The position numbers and the translations under genes are program-made. Source: Chitinispirillaceae bacterium (GTDB lineage Bacteria > Fibrobacterota > Chitinivibrionia > Chitinivibrionales > Chitinispirillaceae). Taken from it: a DNA stretch of 64,000 nucleotides. The stretch spans positions 1-64,000 of the forward strand of contig JAFGIW010000045.1 of NCBI GenBank assembly GCA_016929415.1. The letters run 5' to 3'. Positions 18,335 to 29,466 of this stretch are shown here, in pieces. Positions within the stretch are counted from its first letter, which is position 1. Each line of letters starts with the position of its first letter. A model generated the notes under the pieces. The model made no database searches, was not told the DNA's origin, and worked only from the letters and a program-made list of their open reading frames with translations.

Positions 18335-19583
18335 CGTCGCCCGCCGGTTGCGGCGCGTGCCCGCGAAGCGCCCCGGCGATCCGGTCAAGCGCAACGGAAA
18401 CCTGCTTTGGGTTGTTGAATGCGCTGATGCGGACATACCCTTCGCCGCATTTTCCGAATCCCGCGCCGGGGGTGCACACCACGCCCGCCCCGTGCAGCAG
18501 CAGATCGAAGAATTCCCACGAGTCCATTTTCGCATCGATCCAGATGTAGGGGGCGTTGGTGCCGCCGGTACAGGCATATCCCAACTCCGTCAAGCGGCCG
18601 CGGATCATGGTGGCGTTTGACATATAAAAATTTGTGATTTCCCTCACCTGCCGCGGTCCGTCGCCGAGGTAAATCGCCTCGGCCGCCCGCTGGACCGGGT
18701 AGGAGACGCCGTTGAATTTCGTCGTATGGCGGCGGTTCCAGAACTGGTGCAGCGGATGGGCTTTCCCTGCCGCATCATATATCATACAGTTCTTTGGCAC
18801 TACCGTATAGGCGCACCGCGTTCCGGTAAACCCCGCGGTTTTCGAATAACTGCGGAATTCGACCGCCACCTCACGTGCACCCTCGATTTCGAAAATGCTC
18901 TGCGGCAGCGATTCGTCGCGGATGAAGGCGGCATACGCCGCATCGAAGAGAATCAGAGCCTTCTCCCGGCGGGCATAATCGACCCATTGACCAAGCTGTG
19001 CCTTTGTCGCGACCGCGCCGGTGGGGTTGTTCGGGTAGCAGAGGTAGACAAGGTCGACATGCACATCCGGTACTCCCGGCACGAAACCGTTCGCTTTTGT
19101 GCCGTCGAGGTAGACCAGTCCCTGATAACGACCATTTGTAAAATTCTCAGTCCGCCCTGCCATCACGTTGGTATCGACATAGACCGGGTAGACCGGGTCG
19201 GGAAGGGCGATCGTTATATCATTTGAAAAAAGCTCCTGGAAATTGCCCGTGTCGCATTTCGCACCGTCGCTGATGAACACCTCGTCGGCGTCAATTCCGG
19301 CGCCGCGCGCCCCGAAGTCATGCTCCGCGACTTTTTCCCGCAGGAAGCCATACCCCTGATCCGGACCATACCCGCGGAAGGTTGCATCATTTGCCATTTC
19401 ATCAACCGCCTTATGAAACGCCTTAATACAGACTTTCGGCAAAGCCCGGGTGACATCGCCGATTCCCAGTTTGATGATCTCCCGGTCGGGATACTGCTGC
19501 TGAAACGCCGCCACCCGTTTGGCAATGTCGGCAAAGAGGTAGGAGGATTTCAGTTTAAGGTAGTTTTCGTTGAGACGGATCAT
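18315..19583 (-). CDS. dapL: LL-diaminopimelate aminotransferase
   Basis: 'LKSSYLFADIAKRVAAFQQQYPDREIIKLGIGDVTRALP', 'DEVFISDGAKCDTGNFQELF', 'YLCYPNNPTGAVATKAQL', 'FRSYSKTAGFTGTRCAYTVVP', 'NRRHTTKFNGVSYPVQRAAEAIY'. Confidence 0.95.
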   Translation of the reverse strand: MIRLNENYLKLKSSYLFADIAKRVAAFQQQYPDREIIKLGIGDVTRALPKVCIKAFHKAVDEMANDATFRGYGPDQGYGFLREKVAEHDFGARGAGIDADEVFISDGAKCDTGNFQELFSNDITIALPDPVYPVYVDTNVMAGRTENFTNGRYQGLVYLDGTKANGFVPGVPDVHVDLVYLCYPNNPTGAVATKAQLGQWVDYARREKALILFDAAYAAFIRDESLPQSIFEIEGAREVAVEFRSYSKTAGFTGTRCAYTVVPKNCMIYDAAGKAHPLHQFWNRRHTTKFNGVSYPVQRAAEAIYLGDGPRQVREITNFYMSNATMIRGRLTELGYACTGGTNAPYIWIDAKMDSWEFFDLLLHGAGVVCTPGAGFGKCGEGYVRISAFNNPKQVSVALDRIAGALRGHAPQPAGDATPSVN

Positions 19584-19678
19584 GGCTGCTCCAGGAAAAG
19601 TTGAAAAAATGTCTATGAATGATACTAGATGGGGGGGGTGGTGGTCAAGGTCCATCCGGGGAGGGGGGTAGTGAAGTA

Positions 19679-19709
19679 ACGAGGCAAAACGTCTCCCGTT
19701 TTGCCTCGT
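19679..19709. terminator. Strong perfect hairpin ACGAGGCAAAACG-TCTCC-CGTTTTGCCTCGT (13-bp arms)
   Basis: Perfect inverted repeat in the divergent dapL/ftsH intergenic region; no clear T-tract, so the terminator role is uncertain. Confidence 0.45.
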
Positions 19710-19793
19710 TTCAATTCATGAAATGCTAGAAAAAGAAATGAGAGCTTCTTTACCGCTGTACGTTTCTTCCCCCGGTCGGTTACCGCCTGTTTA

Positions 19794-19816
19794 CGGTCCC
19801 CCGTACCGGGGGACCG
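19794..19816. repeat. Perfect palindromic hairpin CGGTCCCCCG-TAC-CGGGGGACCG (10-bp arms)
   Basis: Exact inverted repeat, 3-nt loop, upstream of ftsH. Confidence 0.6.
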
Positions 19817-20006
19817 ACGAAGAGTGGATTGTCGAGGGGGTAGTGGGCTGTACATAAGCGGTTGGTTGGCACCACTGCAGGCTGCACCCCATGTCGAAAT
19901 TCGGGGTGGCTTCGAGATCGAGAATCAGCGTTCCGATTTTTTTTCGCCTCACGAGGAATAGTATTTTTTCCCCAGTGATGCATTTCCCCTTTCAAGGAGC
20001 TGACTG

Positions 20007-21983
<1,977 letters not shown>

Positions 21984-22180
21984 TCACTGCCGATAAAAAA
22001 ATGTTGATCTATCCGCATGTTGATGTGTTATGTGAAGGCAGGGGATTAAAGGCGGTGGTCTCTGTCCCCTGAAACGAAGTGGAAAACCCGGCCGGCGCCG
22101 TGATGAAATCCTCCCGCGAAACGTCATCATGCCGTTAAGCTCGCGCCTGTTGGGTTTTCTACCGACCCCGCTCCCCCCGC

Positions 22181-24067
22181 TCACGGCTTTCCCTGCAGAG
22201 CGTCGTTGACCGCCTGCGCCAGTTGCGCCGACACGTAGGGCTTATGGATAATGCCGAGAATCCCTTCACTCAACATTACCTGCTGTTCCTCTTCGATCCT
22301 GTAGCCGGTCGAGATGAGCGCCTTGACATCCGGCTTAATTTTCTTCATCTTTCGGAAACACTCGATGCCGCTCATGCCGGGCATTTTCATATCCAGAATT
22401 ATAAGATCGAAACCGGCGGATTCCGTTGAAAAGAGGGAAAGCGCCTCCTCTCCGTCGGTGCAGGTGGTGACGGTGTGGCCCAGCCATGAGAGCATTTCCC
22501 TTACCGCGTCGCGCAGGAAGTTCTCATCGTCCACGAGCAGAATATGCCCTTTTCCCGAGTAGTGCCGTACCGGCTGGCGGACGGCGGCGGGCGATGTTTG
22601 TTCGACAAGCGGAAAATAGAGCGTGAAGACCGTCCCTTCGTTCACCTCGCTTCGCACGTCGATAAATCCGTTATGGCTTTTCATTGTTCCATACACGCTG
22701 GCAAGCCCGAGCCCGGTGCCCTGACCGATGTCCTTGGTGGTGAAAAACGGCTCGAAAAGATGGGCGAGCGTCTCCTTGTCCATGCCGCAACCGGTATCGG
22801 CCACCGCGACGGTCAGATACTTCCCCGGTGCGATGGTGAAATCCTTGCGATGGGCGAACGAGCGGTCGATGTCTACCGTCGCGGACCGGAAGGTCAGTGT
22901 TCCGCCGGCGGGCATGGCGTCGCGCGAGTTAAGCGCGAGGTTCATGATCGCATTCTGGAACTGGATGACGTCGCCGTAGATAAAGGACGGGGCGGCGCCG
23001 TTGGCGTATGAGATATTGATCGTTTTGTCAAGTGTATGGCTGAGCAGGTCGATGATTTCGACCAGCGCTTCATGCGCGTCGAAATCCACCATGTTCAGTT
23101 TGTTTTTACGGGCGAAAATCAGGAGCTTTTTCGTCAGTTCCGAGGCCCGTTTGGCCGCGGAGAGGATCATGTGCGCGTATTTTTTCAGACGGTCGTCTTC
23201 GGTATACCGGTTCATGATAAGATCGGCGTACCCCGAAATCGCGCCGAGGATGTTGTTGTAATCGTGGGCGATCCCGCCGGCAAGCTGGCCGATGGCTTCC
23301 ATCTTGTAAACAACACGGAACTGTTCTTCAAGGCGTTTCTTGTCCGTCTCGGCCGTTTTCTGTGGTGTGACATCACGTAAATAAAAGAGCATCATGGGAC
23401 GGTCGCCGGACATGATGATCGGGGCGCGGCGGATTTCGGCGGTAAACTGGTCGCCGTTGGTTTTCTTCAGAATGCACTCGAAATCGCGGATGGTGCGTTC
23501 GCGGCCGGGGGTGCTGAAAATCATCCGCAGAGTGTTGTCGGTCTGATCGGCAAGAAAATCGTGGAAATTCTTGCCGGCGATCGACGATGAGGCTTCGTAA
23601 CTGAACAAGGTGAGCGTCTGGGGGTTGTTGAGAATGATTGTTCCGTCCGGATCGGTGCAGACAATAGCGTCCGGTGCGGTTTCGAAGAGGTCGCGGTACT
23701 GCTTTTCGCGTTCGGCCAGTCGCTCCTCGGTCTTTTTTCGTTCAATGATTTCCCCATTGAGTTGTGCTTTTTGGTCGAATGACTGCGCGACGAGCTCGGC
23801 AAGAAGCCCGAATCTGCTCTTTGAGCCGCGAAGCCGCTGCAACGGGGCGGCGTCTTCATTTTTAAGCGCGCGCTGGATCTGCAGCAACGGTTGTTCGAGT
23901 GAATAATAAAGAAACGGGATGAGAAATCCGAGAAGAACGAGCAGTGAGATGGCACCCGATAGAAATGAGGGCCCCATCCGGTACGAAAGGAAAAGGAAGA
24001 AAGAGAGCCACAATGATGTAAAAAGTAGAAGATACAGTGCAATACGAAAATGAATCCGTATCCGCAT
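22181..24067 (-). CDS. Membrane-bound PAS hybrid histidine kinase with C-terminal receiver
   Basis: Two N-terminal TM segments; PAS 'YRDLFETAPDAIVCTDPDGTIILNN'; H-box 'AIGQLAGGIAHDYNNILGAISGYADLI'; HATPase 'VADTGCGMDKETLAHLFEPFFTTKDIGQGTGLGLASVYG'; REC 'FDLIILDMKMPGMSG'. Confidence 0.95.
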   Translation of the reverse strand: MRIRIHFRIALYLLLFTSLWLSFFLFLSYRMGPSFLSGAISLLVLLGFLIPFLYYSLEQPLLQIQRALKNEDAAPLQRLRGSKSRFGLLAELVAQSFDQKAQLNGEIIERKKTEERLAEREKQYRDLFETAPDAIVCTDPDGTIILNNPQTLTLFSYEASSSIAGKNFHDFLADQTDNTLRMIFSTPGRERTIRDFECILKKTNGDQFTAEIRRAPIIMSGDRPMMLFYLRDVTPQKTAETDKKRLEEQFRVVYKMEAIGQLAGGIAHDYNNILGAISGYADLIMNRYTEDDRLKKYAHMILSAAKRASELTKKLLIFARKNKLNMVDFDAHEALVEIIDLLSHTLDKTINISYANGAAPSFIYGDVIQFQNAIMNLALNSRDAMPAGGTLTFRSATVDIDRSFAHRKDFTIAPGKYLTVAVADTGCGMDKETLAHLFEPFFTTKDIGQGTGLGLASVYGTMKSHNGFIDVRSEVNEGTVFTLYFPLVEQTSPAAVRQPVRHYSGKGHILLVDDENFLRDAVREMLSWLGHTVTTCTDGEEALSLFSTESAGFDLIILDMKMPGMSGIECFRKMKKIKPDVKALISTGYRIEEEQQVMLSEGILGIIHKPYVSAQLAQAVNDALQGKP

Positions 24068-24267
24068 GGTGCTTCCTTTGAAGTGTGCCCGTCTTCACCG
24101 CTTCGTTTATCAAGGTATCATTACCGGAGGCCGGGAAGCAAGCGATTGAATTGTGATCGGGCATATTGTGTGGAACAGCGACGGTAGCAGCGATTGAATT
24201 CCGGCCAGGGCAACAGCCGTGAAATTTCATTTCCTCCCTATGACCGGGGAAGTGCTGATACCGGCGG

Positions 24268-25017
24268 TCAGATCGTCCCGAGCACCTTCCGTTCCACCCA
24301 GCCGCTGACGCCGTTCGGCAGGCTTACCAGTGCCCAGTCGTTCATGGTTTTCCTGATACGGAACTTCGTTCCTTCGTGCGCGGTGAAGAGCACGGTGGAG
24401 CCCTCGGGTTCGTTTTTCGCATCGATGGAGGGAACGACGACGATCGCGTAGGCGATCTTTTCCGACTCGTAAATTTTTACGCCGATTGATCCGCCCAGAA
24501 ACGATAACAGCAGTCCGAAAAGGATCGAGAGGTAGACAAGCCAGAGCCGCAGATTGCGGGAAGCGAAGAAGCTCCAGCCGATACAGAACGAGATGATGCT
24601 CAGGAGTGCAAGCGCGATCCAGAGTTGCTGTTTCAGCGGGACCAGTATATGCAATTTCCACAGGACCGTATCGAGGAACCCGCGCTCCGGTTCGGACACG
24701 CGGTCGACGATGTTAGACTGGATGAAACGAATGTTGGCGGCAATGTCGGGGTCGTTCGGGTTGAGGCGAGATGCCTGTTCGTACGCGAGACGGGCCGGTC
24801 CCATCTTTTTCAGACGGTACAGTACATTGCCGTAATTGTAAAGGACGGCGGCATTTTCCATGCCGGATTCAATGATTCGTTCATAATATGCCGCCGCGCT
24901 GTCGAAGCGACCGTCGGCATAGGCGCGGTTGGCCTGCTCGAACCAGTGTTCGACCGGCGCGCCCCGCGCGGCGCTCAGACAGAGCAGCGTAAACAGGAAA
25001 AGGCTGTTTGTTTTCAT
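24268..25017 (-). CDS. BatE-like TPR + SH3-type protein
   Basis: Signal peptide; TPR 'AVLYNYGNVLYRLKKMGPARLAYEQASRLNPNDPDIAANIRF'; two TM segments; C-terminal SH3-like 'HEGTKFRIRKTMNDWALVSLPNGVSGWV'. Located in the Bat cluster. Confidence 0.78.
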   Translation of the reverse strand: MKTNSLFLFTLLCLSAARGAPVEHWFEQANRAYADGRFDSAAAYYERIIESGMENAAVLYNYGNVLYRLKKMGPARLAYEQASRLNPNDPDIAANIRFIQSNIVDRVSEPERGFLDTVLWKLHILVPLKQQLWIALALLSIISFCIGWSFFASRNLRLWLVYLSILFGLLLSFLGGSIGVKIYESEKIAYAIVVVPSIDAKNEPEGSTVLFTAHEGTKFRIRKTMNDWALVSLPNGVSGWVERKVLGTI

Positions 25018-26849
25018 CGCTGTTTCTCCTTCTTTGCACCTTTTTCAAGACCGGTCAGAAATGTCGAGGTCTGATTGATGATAGATGATCGCGAGGCATC
25101 GTTGAGCGCCATCCCCCCGAACCGGTAACCGTCGATCTGTTCGATGAACCGGGCAAGTTCGGCGACGGTCTTCTCATCATTCGTCGAACGCAGCAGCTCG
25201 TCTTTCAGCTCATCGAGGGTGCGGCCGATTGCGGGGAAGCCGAATTTCTGTGAAATATATACCTCGATCGTTGCGGCGAGGCGGCCGAGAAAGTCGTTCG
25301 GTGTGAGCGTCGATGCCTGCTTTTTGATCGTCGTGATCTGTCGCAGCGCCGATGCGAGCGCCCGGTTACGCAATTGTAGAGCTGAATTGTGTTCCCGGTG
25401 CGTCGATTGAAAACGGTAGAGCAGTGAAAGAATGAGAAATATGAACGGCAATGGAAACAGCAGATAAAAAACCGGCTCGCGATACGGATAGCGTGACTGG
25501 TGTTTCAGCGCGACTGTCGTTTTGATATACCGTATGTCGCGGCCGACTTCGCGAATCTCCTCCTGGGTAAGATAACGGGTCTGTTCCTTTTTACCGCCTT
25601 TACCTTTGGTGACCGTGAGGGTGATCGGGTCCGATGCGGCGCTTTTATAGGACGCCGTTTTCGGGTCGAAATAGTGGAAGACGATCGGGTTGAGGATGAG
25701 GGGACCTTCATTTTTGGGGACAAGAAGATATTTATAAAGTTTACGCGTTGAAAGTCCTGTTTCGCCGGTGTCCACGGCTACCTGTTTTTCGGGGGTAAAC
25801 AGTTCGTAGTCGTCCCGCCGGGGGACGGTGATATCACCGATATTTCCGGGCCTGGTGTTTCCCTTGAGCGCCACTTTCAGGGTGACCGATTCACCTGCGG
25901 GAACTTCGAGCGGGTCTGCGGAGGCTTGGAGGAAAAACGATCCGACGGCGCCGTTGAAACCCGCCGGTGGGGGCGGAAGGGGTTTGACCTCAATGGACAG
26001 TGGTACGGTGAACGCTGTTTTGGGAATTGCCTGCACTCCGCCGCCGAAAAAGTCGCCGCTGAAGAAGTCGTCGAAAAAAGGATTGACGGCCCGTCGCCGC
26101 GAGCGGCGCAGTTCCTGGTATTCGAAGGGGATCGCGGGAATGGAATACGTCCCGGCCGTCAGGGGGAAAAGCAGGAAACGCAGGGAGTAGACGTTGTATA
26201 TTTCGCCGTCGATGCGTTCCGAACCGGAGGTAATCTGGTTGGTAAAGAGACGCGTCAGTGCGAAATCGTTCCCGAATGCCTGATCGATTTTTTCCAGCGC
26301 GCCGTTGAAACCGTTGCGAACGTCACTTGATCCCTGTGCCTGGGCGCGCTGCGCGATCCTGAAGGTCAGCAGCGACTGCTCCCCTGAGTAAAGCGAACGT
26401 TTCGCAAGGGTGAGGAACGCCCGCACGTCGGGATTACTGACCGGTTTGTTCGTGACGGTAAAGGCAAGCGGTTCGGTCTGATACGGGGTGCCGTCGATCG
26501 TCACCGACAATGCCGGAAAGGTAAATGAGCCGGTCTGCCTCGGTGCGATGTAATAGTAGAACTGGGTCGTGATCTCATTTTTCTGAATGGCTTTGCCGTT
26601 AATAATTTGAATGGAGGATGACGACGACTGCTGGCTGTGGGTTTTAAGTACGGTAAATGCGCCGCCGGATGCGACCTGCGGGATGGCGAGGTCGGGGATC
26701 CGCCTGTTGGTCACGAGTGTCGCCACGACCGCCGCCTGCTCTCCCATGGCGATTTTCGTCCGTTCCGTGGATGCCGAAAAGCGGACCTGTCCGATCAGGG
26801 AGCCGGGAATGCAGAGCGAGAGCAGCAGCCATCGAACGGAGTTATTCAC
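25014..26849 (-). CDS. BatD-like (oxygen-tolerance family) protein
   Basis: 'VRFSASTERTKIAMGEQAAVVATL', 'TQFYYYIAPRQTGSFTFPALSVTIDGTPYQTEPLAFTV', C-terminal TM. GTG start (26849) preceded by GGAG. Located in the Bat cluster. Confidence 0.82.
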   Translation of the reverse strand: MNNSVRWLLLSLCIPGSLIGQVRFSASTERTKIAMGEQAAVVATLVTNRRIPDLAIPQVASGGAFTVLKTHSQQSSSSSIQIINGKAIQKNEITTQFYYYIAPRQTGSFTFPALSVTIDGTPYQTEPLAFTVTNKPVSNPDVRAFLTLAKRSLYSGEQSLLTFRIAQRAQAQGSSDVRNGFNGALEKIDQAFGNDFALTRLFTNQITSGSERIDGEIYNVYSLRFLLFPLTAGTYSIPAIPFEYQELRRSRRRAVNPFFDDFFSGDFFGGGVQAIPKTAFTVPLSIEVKPLPPPPAGFNGAVGSFFLQASADPLEVPAGESVTLKVALKGNTRPGNIGDITVPRRDDYELFTPEKQVAVDTGETGLSTRKLYKYLLVPKNEGPLILNPIVFHYFDPKTASYKSAASDPITLTVTKGKGGKKEQTRYLTQEEIREVGRDIRYIKTTVALKHQSRYPYREPVFYLLFPLPFIFLILSLLYRFQSTHREHNSALQLRNRALASALRQITTIKKQASTLTPNDFLGRLAATIEVYISQKFGFPAIGRTLDELKDELLRSTNDEKTVAELARFIEQIDGYRFGGMALNDASRSSIINQTSTFLTGLEKGAKKEKQR

Positions 26850-27627
26850 GGTAATGCTCCTTGATCCAGGCGACGGTTGTATCAATCACCGCGGTGACAT
26901 CCGAAACGCGTGAATAGTTATGATCCGCTCCCGTCAGGAGGTGGTATTCGGCGGCGATGGAGGCTTCCTTCGCCATGGCGGCATACCGGTACGATTCGTC
27001 AACCGAGACCGAGGGGTCCCGGTCGCCGTGAATGAGCAGCATTTTCCCGGAGAACGAGGAGACCAGCTCCTGTACCGGATCGAACCCCAGCAGACGGTCG
27101 AGGAACATGAGGCTCATTTCGTGGGGGCCGTTTTCATAGAATCCGCGGCGGTTGGTGCCCGCATCGAGAAGCGCCTTGCGTTGCCGTATCAGTCCCCGCG
27201 GGTCGCCGACCGGTGAGAGCAGAATAAGGCCGTCGGCCTCGGTTGACTTGGCGCAGCGTGCGGCGATCATGCCGCCGAAACTGTGGCCGAAAAGAATGAG
27301 ACGGGCGGGGGCGAGGCGCTTGCGCACATCGGCTGCTACCGCCCTGAGGTCGCGCATCATGGTTTCGGTGTGCATTTCGCTGAAGAGGCCTTCGCTTTCG
27401 CCGGCGCCGCAGAAGTCAAAGCGCACCGACGCGATGCCTGCGTCGGCGAGTGTGCGTGAGAGCTTGACGAAAAGATATCCTGGACCGAAACGGTGTCCCG
27501 TGAAACCATGGCAGAAGATAACGCAGGGAGCGTGCGGCAGGCCGGCGGAATGCAGTGAGCCGCGCAGCCGCAGCCCGTTATCGATCAGGCATTCAAACGT
27601 CGAGAAACAGTCGTCGCGTGCATTCAT
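26842..27627 (-). CDS. Alpha/beta hydrolase
   Basis: 'PCVIFCHGFTGHRFGPGYLFVKLSRTLADAGIASVRFDFCGAGESEG', nucleophile elbow 'LILFGHSFGGMIA', 'MLLIHGDRDPSV', 'LLTGADHNYS'. Confidence 0.88.
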   Translation of the reverse strand: MNARDDCFSTFECLIDNGLRLRGSLHSAGLPHAPCVIFCHGFTGHRFGPGYLFVKLSRTLADAGIASVRFDFCGAGESEGLFSEMHTETMMRDLRAVAADVRKRLAPARLILFGHSFGGMIAARCAKSTEADGLILLSPVGDPRGLIRQRKALLDAGTNRRGFYENGPHEMSLMFLDRLLGFDPVQELVSSFSGKMLLIHGDRDPSVSVDESYRYAAMAKEASIAAEYHLLTGADHNYSRVSDVTAVIDTTVAWIKEHYRE

Positions 27628-27629
27628 GG

Positions 27630-28433
27630 TTACCAGTCCCTTTCGGGCTGCTGCTGCTTCCCGATGCCTTTTTTCGGCGGTTTATTCAGGGAGTCGGCAT
27701 CATCGGCATAGAGTTCGATGATCCGCTTCGCCTCCTCTTTTTTCATGTCGTCGGTGTCCTTTTCCTGATCCGGCTGCTGTTGCTGCTGCTTTTGTTGCTC
27801 TTTTTCGTTTTGTTGCTGTTGCTGTTGCTGTTGCTGCTTATCTTTTTCCTGCTGCTGTTCCTCTTTATCTTTCTGCTGCTGATCTTTGTTCTGCGGTTGT
27901 TGCTTGTCGTCTTTATTCTGCTTGTCCTGCTTGTTTTGCTGTTGCTGCTGTTCCATCTGTTTTATATGCTGGTGTGCAAGCTGGAGGTTCCATTTCGCGT
28001 CATAATCGGAAGGCTGCAGATCGAGCGATTGAATGTACTGTTCAAGGGCGCTTTTATACTGCTCCTGTGCTTTCATGTCCCCCTGCCGCTGAAGAGCCTC
28101 GCCTTTACGGAACAGGATATTTCCCATGTTGTAATGAGCGATTGCCCGCTCTTTCTTTTCCTTTACCGACAGCGCCCCCTCATAACTCTTTTCAGCACTC
28201 TCGAGGTCGCCGAGCCGATAGAGTGCCGATCCTTTGTTCATTTTCAGCTTCGGATCGGCAGGGGAGAGCAGCAAAGCGTCTTCGTAAAGCTTGAGCGCCT
28301 CTTCAAACTTCCCCTGCTTATAGAGACGGTTGGCCGCCTCGGTTTTTGAATATACCTCATCGGCATTGATCAGGGTTATCGTTGACAGGATGAGGAGCGG
28401 CAGCAGTCGTAAGAGCGCGGCGGGTGATTTCAT
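27630..28433 (-). CDS. BatC-like TPR protein with Q-rich C-terminal tract
   Basis: TPRs 'ANRLYKQGKFEEALKLYEDALLLSPADPKLKMNKGSALYRLGDLESAEKSYEGAL', followed by long Q/K/D-rich low complexity. Located between Bat VWA genes and BatD. Confidence 0.78.
   Translation of the reverse strand: MKSPAALLRLLPLLILSTITLINADEVYSKTEAANRLYKQGKFEEALKLYEDALLLSPADPKLKMNKGSALYRLGDLESAEKSYEGALSVKEKKERAIAHYNMGNILFRKGEALQRQGDMKAQEQYKSALEQYIQSLDLQPSDYDAKWNLQLAHQHIKQMEQQQQQNKQDKQNKDDKQQPQNKDQQQKDKEEQQQEKDKQQQQQQQQQNEKEQQKQQQQQPDQEKDTDDMKKEEAKRIIELYADDADSLNKPPKKGIGKQQQPERDW
27772..27958. repeat. Glutamine-codon microsatellite ((TTGCTG)n-like on + strand)
   Basis: 'gttgctgttgctgttgctgttgctgc' and related CAG/CAA runs encode Q9 and Q5 tracts on the minus strand. 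Confidence 0.85.
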
Positions 28434-29456
28434 CTATTCGAACCGTCCTTTCCAGACCTTTTGACGGCGGATGCGTTCGGGGAGGAAAAATTCGATAAGA
28501 AGCAGCAGGATCGCCACGATCAGGGGAAACTGATACCGTTCCTCATAGGTGGTGATCTTGCTGGCGCCGAGGTCTTTTTTTTCCATGGAAGCGATCGCGC
28601 CGATGATACGCGACAATTCAAGGCTCGAACCGGCGTGGAAATATGTGCCCTTCCCCTCCTTGGCGATCATGTCGAGGATGGCCGGATTGAGTTTCGTCAT
28701 GACAAGGTTGCCCGATTTGTCTTTCTTGTAAACAATATTGTCGTTGCCGCGTATGACCGGAATGGGGACGCCGCTTTCGGAACCCACGCCGATCGTATAA
28801 ATGATGATGCCCTCCTGCGCGGCCTTTTTCGCCGCGGCAAGCGCGTCACCTTCCTGGTCTTCACCGTCGGTAAGTAAAATGAGCACCTTGTGCTTGCGCG
28901 ACTGGCTGCGGAACGCCTCGGTCGACCGGGCGATGGCATTGGCAAGCGCGGTGCCCTGACGTTCGACCCATCCGGTCGAGACCGCGTCGAGAAACATTTT
29001 CGCAGCCCCGTAGTCGAGGGTGAGAGGGCACTGGACGAAGCTCTCTCCCGCGAAGACTACAAGGCCGATCCGGTCTCCTTTGAGAAGGTCGATCAGCTTG
29101 GCGATCTCGTGTTTGGCACGGTCGATGCGGCTGGGGGTGATGTCCTCGGCGAGCATGCTTTGAGAAATGTCAAGTGCAACGATGAGGTCGATGCCCTTCC
29201 GTTGCACCATCTCCATCTTGACGCCGAAACGGGGGCGCACGAGAGCGATCACCAGAAAGAAGAAGAAGAGGCAGAAAAACGTCCATTTGACGATCTGACG
29301 CGAAAGATCGGACGAAAGGGTGAGTTTACCGATAAGATCAAGCGAGGCGAAGCGCCGCAGCGCCGCTTTGCGCCGCTGGTACGCCCAGATGAAGAAGCCG
29401 ATCATCACCGGAAGGAGCAGCCAGAAGAGAAAATATTCGGGATTGCCGAATTTCAC
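28434..29456 (-). CDS. BatB-like VWA-domain membrane protein
   Basis: 'GIDLIVALDISQSMLAEDITPSRIDRAKHEIAKLIDLLKGDRIGLVVFAGESFVQCPLTLDYGAAKMFLDAV'; MIDAS DxSxS; TM at both ends. Confidence 0.9.
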   Translation of the reverse strand: MKFGNPEYFLFWLLLPVMIGFFIWAYQRRKAALRRFASLDLIGKLTLSSDLSRQIVKWTFFCLFFFFLVIALVRPRFGVKMEMVQRKGIDLIVALDISQSMLAEDITPSRIDRAKHEIAKLIDLLKGDRIGLVVFAGESFVQCPLTLDYGAAKMFLDAVSTGWVERQGTALANAIARSTEAFRSQSRKHKVLILLTDGEDQEGDALAAAKKAAQEGIIIYTIGVGSESGVPIPVIRGNDNIVYKKDKSGNLVMTKLNPAILDMIAKEGKGTYFHAGSSLELSRIIGAIASMEKKDLGASKITTYEERYQFPLIVAILLLLIEFFLPERIRRQKVWKGRFE

Positions 29457-29466
29457 CGCACCCTCC

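Noticed and set aside
22039-22071. CAGGGGA-N19-TCCCCTG inverted repeat after ftsH
   Set aside because: Long loop and no T-tract; too weak to call a terminator.
27555-28349. 264-aa plus-strand ORF with long poly-Leu stretches resembling a membrane protein
   Set aside because: It is the reverse-strand reading of the BatC poly-Gln codons; artefact.
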